A stretch of 64,000 nt of DNA from Acanthamoeba lenticulata (lineage: Eukaryota > Discosea > Longamoebia > Acanthamoebidae). Of this stretch, positions 11,654 to 24,412 are shown one piece after another (positions within the stretch are counted from its first letter, which is position 1; the number at the start of each line of letters is the position of its first letter). The position numbers were made by a program, and so were the translations under genes. The stretch covers positions 42,611-106,610 of the forward strand of contig NAVB01000199.1 of assembly GCA_002179805.1 (NCBI GenBank), read 5' to 3'. The notes beneath the pieces are model-generated. The model was not told the DNA's origin, searched no databases, and saw only the letters and a program-made list of their open reading frames with translations.

Positions 11654-11934
11654 ATGGTGCACGCCACGAAAGGCGTTCTTGTAACTTGGTGCGTTGTAGG
11701 CGGATCTACGTGATGTCGCCCCCGACACTAACGAGTATTTATGATTCCTGCTTGGCCAGCGATGCAACGATGAAACAGTTCCTGCTCTTCTTGGACAAGG
11801 AGCATCACTTCATCATCAAGGACCTCGATGAAACGCATGTGCTTGTCGACGCCAGCAAGGCTGATCTCATACGCGAGAAAGTGAATGAACTGTACGAAGA
11901 GAACACCTACGTGCCCATAAAAACTGATAATTGA
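11654..11934 (+). CDS. GTF2H5: TFIIH subunit TFB5/GTF2H5 (TTDA)
   Basis: Exon 1 (11654-11688) encodes MVHATKGVLVT plus two bases. Exon 2 (11760-11934) completes a Cys codon and continues DATMKQFLLFLDKEHHF. The 69-residue product matches the length and core pattern of TFB5/TTDA (CD-MKQFLL-LD...FIIxDLDxTHV), the small subunit that stabilises TFIIH for nucleotide-excision repair and transcription. A shorter reading from an ATG inside the intron gives an unnatural N terminus, so the spliced model is preferred. Confidence 0.88.
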
Positions 11935-12002
11935 ACGGACCTTCCCGGGAGAGAAATGAAAGATACCCAGCTCGCGCACTACATTTATTGAAGATCGATA
12001 AT

Positions 12003-12450
12003 TTAGGCAGTCTTCATCTCACGGAGACGACGGATGGTCGACCTCACGGTGGCAGCGGCGGTGGTGCTGCAAAGGGGGGAAGTGTAAGACGAGAGCTTTC
12101 GCTGGAAATGAACTAGTAGGAGGGACGTACTTCATCACCCAGGCGCCACCAGCGAGGGTCTTACCGCAGCCCTTGCAGTGCCAGATGCCCACAGCGGTCC
12201 TCTTCACGGAGTCCTTGCCGCAGAAGGTGCAAGTGTAGCGGGCGTGCTGCGTGATTTCCATCTTCTTGATCTGCTTCCTGAGCGAGGCACCATAACGGGT
12301 ACCGTACTTACCGGTCACACCGACCTTCTTCGTGCGCTTGGCCTAATGGAGGAAATAATCAAGGATCAGAGGTTGTAGCAGTGGAGGCAAGGCAGCCACT
12401 AAAGAGATGTAGCCGAAATCAACACATCTTATGAGGGATTTACTTACCAT
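12003..12450 (-). CDS. RPL37A: 60S ribosomal protein L37a (eL43)
   Basis: Exons on minus are 12450-12448 (the ATG alone), 12342-12131 and 12066-12003, giving 92 residues, the usual length. The zinc-ribbon cysteines are clear: CTFCGKD and, further on, CKGCGK. The ending [18 protein letters not shown] matches eL43. The first intron (GTAAGT...TTAG) falls directly after the ATG. It is divergent from DLD, with 230 bp between start codons. Confidence 0.95.
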
Positions 12451-12549
12451 TGCTTTCTAATTGAGAGCCGAAGCTAGTGGACTCTGGGGGATGAGAGAGG
12501 AGAAGAAAGAAGAAAAGGCACTTTGCTTCGTCGACAATTTAGAGTGCGA

Positions 12550-12575
12550 TTTTTTATGTCTGGATATAACCAGGT
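12550..12575. promoter_or_regulatory. Shared divergent promoter of RPL37A and DLD with CTGGATATAACC
   Basis: The 230-bp gap between the eL43 and DLD start codons contains the 12-mer CTGGATATAACC also found upstream of RPL35. The element is nearly symmetric and lies about 110-120 bp from either start codon, so it could serve either gene. Confidence 0.35.
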
Positions 12576-12680
12576 GCGGATAATAATTTCCTGTTCGCTC
12601 TTTTCTTGGTGTTTCACGTCCTGCTCTTTATCGCCGCTCTGCTTGACGCCATCTTCGTCCTTCCCACAGCTAACCACACA

Positions 12681-15765
<3,085 letters not shown>

Positions 15766-16465
15766 GGCTTAGAAGAGCTTCTTGCGCCGACCACCTCCCG
15801 TTTTCCCTTTTCTTCTCCTCGCCTTATTTTGTGCACCCTAAAAGCTCCTTGCCTCTGTCCTTCTATTTTTTTCTGTTCAAGAAGATGCACCAAAAGCCCA
15901 AAACGTCTGTGGGGCGGGAGCAGTAAAAGGCCAGCAACGAGATTGTGCGGGAAAGACAGAGCTACAAGCCTGCGGTACCTGCCCGAGTAGCCGAGGGCCG
16001 GTCGAGAAAACACGTGCAAGCTGTTGTAGTCGCCCAACTCGCAACGCTTCTCTTTCCTTTCCTCTTCTTTTCCTGCCGGCCAAGCGATCCCACGCTATCG
16101 CGGCCCAAGTTAGGACGCACCCAAGCAATCGGACCGTTTTCGCCGCCATCCACACGAATCGAGCCAATGACGGTGAGTCCAAACATTCCGGTGGCAATTA
16201 CTGCAGACAATTGGATGAACCAGCCACTTTTCGCCTTTGTTTCCCCGACTTGGGGTTTGCAAGGTGGTCCCAAGAGGGACGACGACGACGGAGAGGTGGG
16301 CCCGTTCAGGCCGGGGCCGCAGATAAAGGGAGCCTTCGAGTTCCTGCTCTCTTTGCTCTTCACCCACACCACCCGCACAAGCACAAAAAGCCACCTCCAG
16401 CGCCAGTCGTTGTTCTGCGTCCCAGACTCCAAGACAAACCACTCACGCACACACACAGCACAACC
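15766..16465. other. Intergenic 700 bp between DLD and the pro-kumamolisin gene
   Basis: This holds the 3' end of DLD and the 5' leader of the next gene. The leader just before 16466 is CA-rich (CACACACACAGCACAACC). Frames on either strand are biased composition without recognisable protein features. I see no RNA gene here. Confidence 0.5.
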
Positions 16466-17030
16466 ATGAGCGTCGCTATCCCGTCTCGTCTTACCCGCAA
16501 GCAGTCGTTCTCGGAGAACATGGGCCCTGCCCCGGCCAACCATCACCTCACCATCCACATCGTGCTCAAGTTCCAGAACCTGGACTGGCTCGCGAACAAG
16601 GTAACCCCAGCCCGTCCTCTTCGTCTGCCCTTTCTTCTTATTTTTCTTGTCAAGAAGAAGAAGAAGAGGGCTCTGACGTCACCACTCTCTCTTGTGCGCA
16701 CAGTTGAAGGAGGCGAGCGACCCTAACAGCCCCAACTACGGCCAGTATGCTACCATGGAGGAAATCAACCGCCTCACGGTAGCCCCTGAAGAGCACATGG
16801 AGAGATTGGTGGCGTGGCTCGAGTCCCACGGCGTAGAAGACATCCACCGCCGCTCGACCGACGTGGTGGTCTCCGTGACCGTAGCCCAGGCGCAAAAGCT
16901 CTTCAACGCCAAGCTCAACAAGTTTGGTATCCCGAACGACGGCGACGGTGCCTTCATGGTCCGCCGGTCTGGCGAGCTGCAGATTCCTGACGAGCTCAAG
17001 GACATCGTCGAACTCGTTGTCGGCATCTAG
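16466..17030 (+). CDS. Stand-alone pro-kumamolisin (S53 activation) domain protein
   Basis: Exons 16466-16600 and 16704-17030 give 153 residues. The core (HIVLKFQNLDWLANKLKEAS, SPNYGQYATMEEINRLTVAP, then VVSVTVAQAQKLFNAKL) is the propeptide fold of S53 sedolisins/kumamolisins, which folds onto and inhibits the protease until activated. No S53 catalytic domain (SGTSAS motif) follows: there is a stop, then about 630 bp without a recognisable gene. The N-terminal 25 residues show no clear signal peptide. It could be a free inhibitor of S53 proteases or a relic; the clean splice and intact frame favour a real small protein. Confidence 0.82.
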
Positions 17031-17664
17031 ATGACTGCAACTACGTCGTTTCTCTGCTTAGGCCGATCGTTGTGGCGGGTGCACCGGAACCGCCACGTTG
17101 GCTACCGCAACGGGACACGAAGGAAAAGAGAAAAAAAGGAGGGAGACGGCTTGCCGCCGCTACCGGCAAAGAGACGGTAAGGGCCGAGAGTGGCTCAGTT
17201 TTGGTTGGAGGCGATAACCTCACGGCTTTCAGTGTATGATGATGATGTTTTGGTTCAATTAGAAGAGACTTTCTGATATTCAAAAAAAGCGGAGGAGCAA
17301 CGCCCATCAGGGTCGCACGAAACCATGACCAAAGCCCGGGTTCCCAACTTGAAGTTCTGCCCTGATGTAGAGCGCATGACCTTGGCGGGGCGCAGTTGTC
17401 TCACGCACGCGTGGCGCTGGTTCGGCGGACCCCTCGTCAACGAGGTCCTCATCATTGACGCTCCTCCTCTTCCTCGTCGTGAGCAGAGGCGTCAGTCGTG
17501 GAGGAGGTGTCGACGCTCGTGTGGCTCGCCGACGCCTTGTGCCACTGTTTACAGCCCCGAAGCATTCATGTTCGAAAAATGTGGTGGTCATGTCTCAACG
17601 GTGCGACTCCGACCTTTGAGCCAAGTTTTGGGCAAGCTTGCTTTGTTTTGTGTATTTTGTCGTT
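17031..17664. other. Intergenic 630 bp, no supported gene
   Basis: This lies between convergent genes (pro-kumamolisin protein and G alpha). Short frames on both strands have plausible composition but no start, splice support or family pattern. A possible box C (ATGATGA near 17235) and CTGA (near 17272) pair was considered as a C/D snoRNA but lacks a terminal stem. Confidence 0.45.
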
Positions 17665-18828
17665 TCAGCCCAGCCCGTTGTAGCGTATGAGCCAAGAGAC
17701 GAGGATCTCGTTTACAGCATTGAACACCGTTCGAGCGTTGTCAGTGTCCGTCGCGCAGGTCTCGTGCGTGAAGATTATCTGTCGGTCTGGTGAGGGCGAT
17801 TTGTTGCACGCCACAAAGCGCTTCTTGATGTAGCTCACGGCCTGGTCGTAGGTTTGGTCACCGCGGTAGTTCTTGAAGCAGACGTTGAGGTTGGTGTGCT
17901 GGATCTTTTCTTCGAATATGTCTTTCTTGTTGAGGAAGAGGATGATCGGCGTGTTGATGAACCACCGGTTGTTGATCACGTCATTAAACAGAATCAGCGA
18001 TTCGCGCATGCGATTGGTGGTTTCATCCTCCTCCAGCACGCAGTCGTATTCGGACAAAGAGGCAATGAAGATCACTGCCTTCACGTCCTCGAAGCAGTAA
18101 ATCCACTTCTTCCGCTCGCTGCGCTGCCCGCCCACATCAACCATGCGGAAGGAGAGCTTCCCGGAATCGAACCTCGTCTCGATAAGGCCAGTGGTCTTCT
18201 TGCGTAGTCGCAGAACGTCGTCTTCCGAAGGAATGTAGCCCTTGACCGCCACTCGGTCGATGTGCTCGAAAAAGTAGGCGGTTGAGTCATTGAGCTACAC
18301 ACCCACATCATCAGCACATGATGTCACACTTATCGACTGAGTGGCCAATAGAATGCCACGCACCTGAAACTCGTTGCGTCGAGCGTAGGCGGCCTGCACG
18401 GCAGGATCATTCCAAAGGTCCCTGAAGAGTTTTGCAGTGGCGGGGATGAACTCGAGGTCGCTGGCAAGGTTGATGGAGTCGAGCACGTCAGCCGCTTCTT
18501 CGTTGTCCGGGTGCAGCTCTGGTCCCGGCGAGAGCTCGTCAGCCTGGAATCGCCGTGTTGCCACGATGAGCTTCTTCATGGAGTCCAGGATGTTGCCGTA
18601 GACGACTGGCCGCTGCGTCAACCGCTCCTCCATAGTGAAGCCGTTCTTGTGGATTATCTTCATCTGCTTGGCGAACGTGCTCTTGCCCGACTCACCGGCA
18701 CCTAGCAGTAGCAATTTGATCTCGTTGGTCCGCTCCTTTCGCTCACTCTCCAGTTCCATGTCGATGTCCCGCGACATTCTTCTTGCGCGCATCTCTTCGT
18801 CGCTCAGCTTACTTGTCAGGCAACCCAT
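17665..18828 (-). CDS. Heterotrimeric G protein alpha subunit
   Basis: Two exons on minus, 18828-18364 and 18294-17665, give 364 residues. The G motifs are complete: G1 GAGESGKST, G3 DVGGQRSERKKW, G4 FLNKKD, G5 TCATDTDN. The N terminus MGCLTSK predicts myristoylation of Gly2 and palmitoylation of Cys3, so it is a plasma-membrane GTPase that relays receptor signals. The C terminus YNGLG has no Cys at position -4, so it would not be a pertussis-toxin substrate. A Cys-rich insertion near HTNLNVCFKNYRGDQ is ordinary for amoeboid G alphas. Confidence 0.94.
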
Positions 18829-19191
18829 TGGTGGAGCACTTCCGCCTTCGTTTTCTTCTCTCGACCTCTCTTCTTTCGATTCTTTGTCTTCTGAGTGCTC
18901 CTACCGTAAGGCTACTTCTCTTTACCTTCACCTTGGCCTTCTCCTTCTTCTTCTTTAGTCGTCGTCTTGTCGTTCCAGGCTCTTGTCTTTCTTCGTGCAA
19001 GAGACATGCTCCTTTCATGTCTACAAAAATTCGGCGGCTATTGATGGCGGAAGAGAGAAGGAAGAGGAGGACGACGGCCGGAAGTAGAGTATTTGAGCAC
19101 GCGAGATCAAGCCACGCGCGACCAAACAACGTAAGACGAATCAATATCAACCTTCCAGTCGCTCACTACGGGGCTTTCGGGCACGCTGGCC
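18829..19191. other. G alpha 5' leader / intergenic, 360 bp
   Basis: On the minus strand this is the promoter and leader of the G alpha gene. It is purine-rich on minus (GAAGAAGGAGAAGG-type tracts). No gene is seen. Confidence 0.4.
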
Positions 19192-20947
19192 CTACTCGTC
19201 TGAGGTGGCGACCTTCTTGACTCCGCCCTGCTGCAGACGCTGGTTGATGCGCTTGCGGCTCTTGACGACGCCCTTGTTAGCACCCGGGCGCTTGGTCGGG
19301 TCGCGCAAGTCGTCCAGTGGTGGTGGCGGATAGTTGATGTAGCGCGCGTAGCTCTCGCGGTTCTTCTCCACTCCCTTGGCCAGCTTCGTGTACCACTCCA
19401 CTCGCAGCTGGTGCCGCTCCTCGGGCGTCATGCTCCCTCGCGCCTGCCGTCGACAACGAGCATGCACAACATGTTTGCAAGCGCACGATGAGACGAAGGT
19501 GAATGTTCATGCGCGGTGCGGTTGCAGAGAGTGAGGGCTCGCGCGGACCTCGGGGCACATGAAAAACAGCCGTTGAATGAGAAGGGCCATGGCGACGCTC
19601 AGATTGAACGAGTCGGTGAAGCCGTACATGGGTAGATAAACCCGCTTGTCTGCCGCTCGCAGCATCTCCTCGCTCACACCATCGCCTGCAAGGCCCGTCG
19701 CACGATCGTGTGAGCGTGTCCACGAGAGGATGAAATGGCAGGTTAGAGAAGGCGGGGGAAAAGGGACCTTCACGCCCGGCGATGATGGCTACACGCTGCG
19801 GCAGCTCCAGAGGGACCGTTCCGTCGAGGCACACTGCTTCGGCGCACAGATCCGTCGCCCAGATCTCCCTGCATTGAGAGAGAACGGTAGGGGGGGGGGG
19901 AGGCGAGCTTGGCGTGAGCGCGATTCGCCTGAATCATCGGCGGGGTATGGCTTGAGGAACGAGCCGCACCGGTTGTCGGCTCGCAGGGCCTCGATGCACT
20001 CTCGCGTGGAGTTGAATGTGCGGATCGTCAGCCAGTCGTCAGCTTTCTGGCACGAGGGCAGCCAATGAGCAGTCAGCCCCAAACGCCTCCCCAAAACGAG
20101 GCCTCGAATTCATGAGGGGTGGTAAGGAGTGAGCACCATGGTGACGTTCCGGTTGAGGCTCTCGTTTTTCTGCCGCTGGTCCGGCGCATTGACCAGCCAC
20201 ACATTCTGCACTCTGCGCGCGGGGGAATGAGGCACGATAGGCGATGGCAGCAGCGGCGCGCTGGCGGAGAGTGTCACGATGTGTGCCGTACCCAAGGCAC
20301 TCGGCTGTGCGGAGGATGGCCTGTTGGTTGAGGTTATCGATACACCGCTCCAGCACCAACAGAATACGCCCTGTGCGCTGCAAGAGGACTGCCAACGCGA
20401 ATTTGACCGCAACGTGAGGCGACCACCGCGCACGCGTGGCCTTCATAGAAGCAAAGAAGGAAGAAGTACTGTGCTCTGCTCGTCGGAGCCGGCGAGGTGG
20501 CTCGACGTCCTCAGGTGGCGGCTCGCTCGAGGGCACGAGCAGCTGGCCCACTAGACGAAATGAAACACAAACGGGGTCAGCGCGAGACGGCCAGAAGACG
20601 AAAGGACGCGTCACACGTGCCAACTGGAGCAGACTTTCGGGTGCTCTTGCCGGTGAAGATTCGCCACGCCTTGGTACTCTCCACTAACTTGACAAAGGCA
20701 CCTCTGGACAAAACGCGCTCTTCAATTGCCTGCCGCCCAACGTGGGCCCTTCAGCGTGGTGAAGAGATGGCGGAACGCGAAACCAAGCCCTAATGCCGCA
20801 CCTTGGTTGTGGAGATGTGCAGTTCAGCTCGCACTTTCTGCATGTAGTTGAGGTTGGTCGAATCGGCCGCTAGAACGCGAACCACATTGCTCACGTCGGT
20901 GGTGTCGTCGTTCACCTCCGCGTTCCCCCAATCTTCGCCAGACACGT
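19192..20947 (-). CDS. SpoU/TrmH-family RNA ribose 2'-O-methyltransferase (5' end uncertain)
   Basis: Several short exons on minus assemble the three motifs of the SPOUT/TrmH fold. Motif 1 is VLERCIDNLNQQAILRTAE (Asn and Arg of the active site, near 20350). Motif 2 is LPQRVAIIAGREGDGVSEEM, split by an intron at 19770-19688. Motif 3 is LPMYGFTDSFNLSVAMALL (near 19600). SPOUT enzymes of this type methylate ribose 2'-OH in tRNA or rRNA using SAM. The last exon (19443-19192) is a basic tail ending KKVATSDE. Upstream exons (SEPPPEDVEPPRR near 20530; an acidic exon 20947-20800) are plausible, but I could not settle their phases, and an extra exon may lie near 21050-21140. Confidence 0.75.
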
Positions 20948-21450
20948 CTGCATGCATTACGAACCGTGTCAATTTTATTTATTTTTTTAAATTCTTTTTA
21001 GTTTGGATTGTTTTGATTTTTTTGCATTCTCAGGCCAGGTAAACCAAAGTCAATTGAAATTCCACCTTTCCTTATCGGCCGTTATGGCAGCGGTGCCGTC
21101 AAAGCCAGAGCCATTTTCGACGAATTTGTCAAATGAGCGTGCTGCTGTGAGCCAAGGGCCAACGAAGTTTCAGACTTGGGGCGTGGTGGCGTGCCGCTGA
21201 ACTTACGCTTGCTGGCGTGTTGAGCGATGGCTGGGTGGCGTTCTCCGGCACGGAGGCAGCGGAGTCATCATCTCGGGTGGCCCTTTGCGTTCCTTTGTTC
21301 TCACTTCATACAAAAACCCGCGCCAACTTCGCGCTGAACGTTCAACACGCACCGTACCAAGGCTCGCTCCAACTACAAGTAGGCCTCTCGGCAGCCGCGT
21401 CTTATCACTCAAACACAAAAGCTTGACTACTCTCCTACTACACTCCCAAG
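20948..21450. other. Probable 5' exons/promoter of the methyltransferase gene
   Basis: An AT-rich stretch (20960-21030) reads as an intron on the minus strand, with acceptor TGCATGCAG at its end. Minus-strand codons near 21050-21140 (SFDKFVENGSGFDGTAAITAD) and a GTAAGT donor near 21210 suggest more 5' exons. I could not make a continuous frame. Confidence 0.35.
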
Positions 21451-21651
21451 ATGTCTTCCAGCTCATTGACCCAGCACTGCCATGACGTTATCCATACCGA
21501 GATGGAGCCCCCAGTACTGAGGCTGCCGACTTGTGACAAGAACCTGCTCTGCCTGGGCACGCAGCTTGCCCACGAGCACGATCTCGACGAGACCCACCCC
21601 ACCCAGACCAAGCTGACGTCGCCTCTCCAGCTCGTGCTCATGTTCGACTGA
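21451..21651 (+). CDS. Possible small protein (66 aa)
   Basis: An ATG in good context (cccaagATG) opens 66 codons to a TGA at 21649-21651. The product is Leu/Thr/His/Cys-rich with no recognised domain. AATAAA follows about 115 bp downstream (near 21768). No intron is needed. The antisense frame is also open, so this is weak support. Confidence 0.3.
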   Translation: MSSSSLTQHCHDVIHTEMEPPVLRLPTCDKNLLCLGTQLAHEHDLDETHPTQTKLTSPLQLVLMFD

Positions 21652-21874
21652 GGTCCTCCTTCGTGAGGCCCAGACTGGGCCTCCTTCGGATGAATCGGGC
21701 GACTCACTACACGATTCACGTCGATGTTGGATTTCCTTCCTTTGCTTTTGTTGGCCACAGCTGCAGCAATAAACGAAGGAGAGAAGGGAAGTGCTCCCTC
21801 TCCCCTCTTTTCCATACGCCCAAGTGCCTCTTTTTGTTGGTCTCTTGAGTGCCCAGGTGTATTACACTACTTCT

Positions 21875-23273
21875 TTACACAAGCTCAGAAAGGTCGAATG
21901 GCAACGAGCCAGAGGCCACGCCCTTATCCCCCACTTGAGTCGGCGCGAAGAACCGGAGAAGGGCCACGCGTGCTTTCTGAGCTGACATCATTGAGGGCGC
22001 TTTGGCGCTCACCGCCTGCACATACTTCTGCAGCTCCCTCTGTGCAGACGCCAGCAGACCATACACGCTATGAATGAGTGCCGTTCACTTTCGGACGTCA
22101 AAGCAGGTTGGAAAGAGACCTGTCGCTGTTCGACGAACTGGTCCTTGAGGTTGCCTTGCAACTTCTTGCCAGGCAGAGCGTAGGCGAAGGTGGTGGACGC
22201 CTTCTTGGCCTGCGCGTTAAACTCGCTGAACTGTTTGTAGCGTCGATACACGGTCCAGTTCATCCCGTTCCACGACACGTCGATCGCGTACACCTGCATG
22301 CAGGATGGCACGTCAACATAACGCAAATGAAGAGCCACACGAGGACAGGTCGCACGGTGAAGCCTTTGCCGAAATGCTCCTTCTTGTGGCTCCCCGTCAG
22401 CTCAAAGTTGATCTGGTGGCTTCCTGCGGGCAAGGAGGACGGCTGCTGCCGCTGTGGCATCGGTGCTGCTGGTCCGTTCTGGGTGGCCGCCCTGCGCCGC
22501 TGCTCCTCCTCGTTGAGCACGCGCAGCTTCTGCTGCGCGATATAAGCTTCCTCCTTTCGCTGATGCTCCTTCTCGCGCTCGCGTTCAATTTGCCTCTGCT
22601 GTTCGGCTCGGATTGGGTCATCGTCCTCCTCGCGCGCCAACAGAGCATTCACCCCTTGCCCGATCCCCCGCAGGTAGTCCATGGACGTCTCCTTCAGCAC
22701 GCCGGTAATCGAGTCCTCGTCCTGCGCAGCCTTGTTTGGCGCCAAGGAGGCGATGTACGGCGCGGTGGACGGAGCCGCCACAGGCTGGCCGTGACCAGAA
22801 GGTCGGCTTGGCAGAGCAGGCGCCGGGTTCTGTCGTGAACCAACAAGGACCGGCCGGCTCCACTATGAGTCCGCCAGTCAAACTTAAAAATTCAATACTG
22901 TGGGTCGTACGGGGGGAGGGTAATGGTGGTGGTGCCCGTGACCAGTTGGTGCGGGTGGCCTGCTTTGGCTTTGCGGGGCACCGCTAGGTCGTGGTGGTAG
23001 GACGGGGGCTGCGGCAGCCATGGGCGGGGGAGCTGGGCGCGGCGGAGCAGGACCCGCCGTCATTTGGGGGTGAGGGTACTGGCGCTGGGCGTACGGCGGA
23101 GCAGCGACGGGTTGTGGTGTCGCGTAGGCGGTCGGATAGGGCTGACTTGCTGGTGGCGGGTTCACAGACGTTGCTGGGGCGTAGGCCGGTCGTGCCGGAA
23201 TCCGGGGTGGTGGCTGTGCACTCGGCAGCGGTTCTGCCGGTCGGCGAGGCAGCGGAGGAGGCATGGTCTGCAT
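21875..23273 (-). CDS. PX-domain protein with proline-rich N terminus
   Basis: Four exons on minus, 23273-22911, 22862-22356, 22293-22120 and 22039-21875, all phase 0, give 402 residues. The N-terminal 120 residues are Pro/Ala/Gln-rich with a His cluster. A Glu/Arg/Gln coiled coil follows (near 22620-22500). The PX domain then runs from NFELTGSHKKEHFGK through WTVYRRYKQFSEFNAQ to the poly-Pro-equivalent LPGKKLQGN and the last helix ELQKYVQAV. PX domains bind phosphoinositides, chiefly PI3P, so an endosomal role is likely. An alternative ATG at 23264 would remove three residues. Confidence 0.87.
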
Positions 23274-23523
23274 TTTGCACTTGGTCTTCGTCAAAAGACC
23301 AAAAGAACGAAGCTCACCCTCTCGTTAAAAGAAAAGAAATTACAATTAATTAGGCCCAAAAAACGTTATGGTGCGAATATTATTTTTGTTGGCCAGCAAA
23401 AGAGAAAAGCGCCTGTGCAGAATCGCCGACCAATCATCTGCCCCAAAATTGAGCGTCTGCAATTATAAAAAAACATCTTTGCCAAACCAGTACATACTCA
23501 CCTCGACACTTGATCATATAGAT

Positions 23524-24320
23524 ATGTCGCTTACCTCTGTGACTAAGCCTACGCTTTTCTACTCCAACTTCCCTGGATTGGCCGAGGCATCCCGGCTTCT
23601 GCTGGAGGATGCTGGTGTGGAGTACGACTATGTCTCCGTAGACAACTGGGGTGAGGTGAAGCCCAAACTGCAGGCGATCGGTATGCGTACTCCTTCCCTG
23701 TTCATCGGTGACGACTTTACCAGACTGAGGTACCCTGCACTTCAGGCAAGGCTCCGTTTGGACAGAAGCCCCTTTACGAGGAGCCGTCAGGCCTGTCGAT
23801 CGCCCAGAGCTCTGCGATCCTCCGGCATCTGGCCAGGAAGCATGGGTATTATGGAGACAACAATGACGAAGCTGCGTACATCGACCAGGCTGCTGAAGGC
23901 ATCATAGACATCAGGAACCGCTTCGCGCAGGATGTCTTCCGTGCCCCGGAGGAGCAGAAAGCTAAGCTGACGGCGCAGTTCATCAACGAGTACCTACCTG
24001 TCCAGTTTGACATCTACTCCAAGCTCATCGAGAGGAACGGAAGCGGTTATCTGGCCACCTCCAAGGTTCGTTCTGATCCAGACTGCTTCTGACATACTCT
24101 GAACGTGAAGAAGAAGAGCTAAAGTACATCACGCGACCAACAGATCACCTATGCCGATTTTCTCCTGTGGAACACGCTGGACTTGATCAACAAATTCGCT
24201 CCGGGCAGCGGGGAGGTGGAGGCCAAGCACCCCACGATCCAGTCCTTCCGTGCTCGCATTGCTGCACGAGACCGAATCAAGGCCTACCACGCCCGAGATG
24301 TCTATGGAAAGAAGGAGTGA
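23524..24320 (+). CDS. Glutathione S-transferase (sigma/alpha-like)
   Basis: Exons 23524-23680, 23746-24065 and 24144-24320 give 217 residues. The thioredoxin-fold half begins TLFYSNFPGLAEASRLLLED, with a Tyr placed as the catalytic residue. It contains the glutathione-site motif QSSAILRHLARKHG. The C-terminal half is helical (QFINEYLPVQFDIYSKLIE, then ITYADFLLWNTLDL). Both halves match cytosolic GSTs, which conjugate glutathione to electrophiles. There is no targeting signal. Confidence 0.93.
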
Positions 24321-24412
24321 CCAACCCCATACAGTTGACGCGTCCAAACAGTGTGTCGGTATATTTTTGCGGATAAGCAAAAAAAGAAAAAAAAGCTGAT
24401 GCAAAGCTGACC

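Noticed and set aside
11729..11934. TFB5 read as a single exon starting MSPPTLTS
   Set aside because: The spliced form from 11654 restores the conserved MV...KGVL...CD-MKQ start and the usual length.
17230..17280. Possible C/D snoRNA (ATGATGA and CTGA)
   Set aside because: There is no terminal stem, the box distance is too short and no internal boxes are seen.
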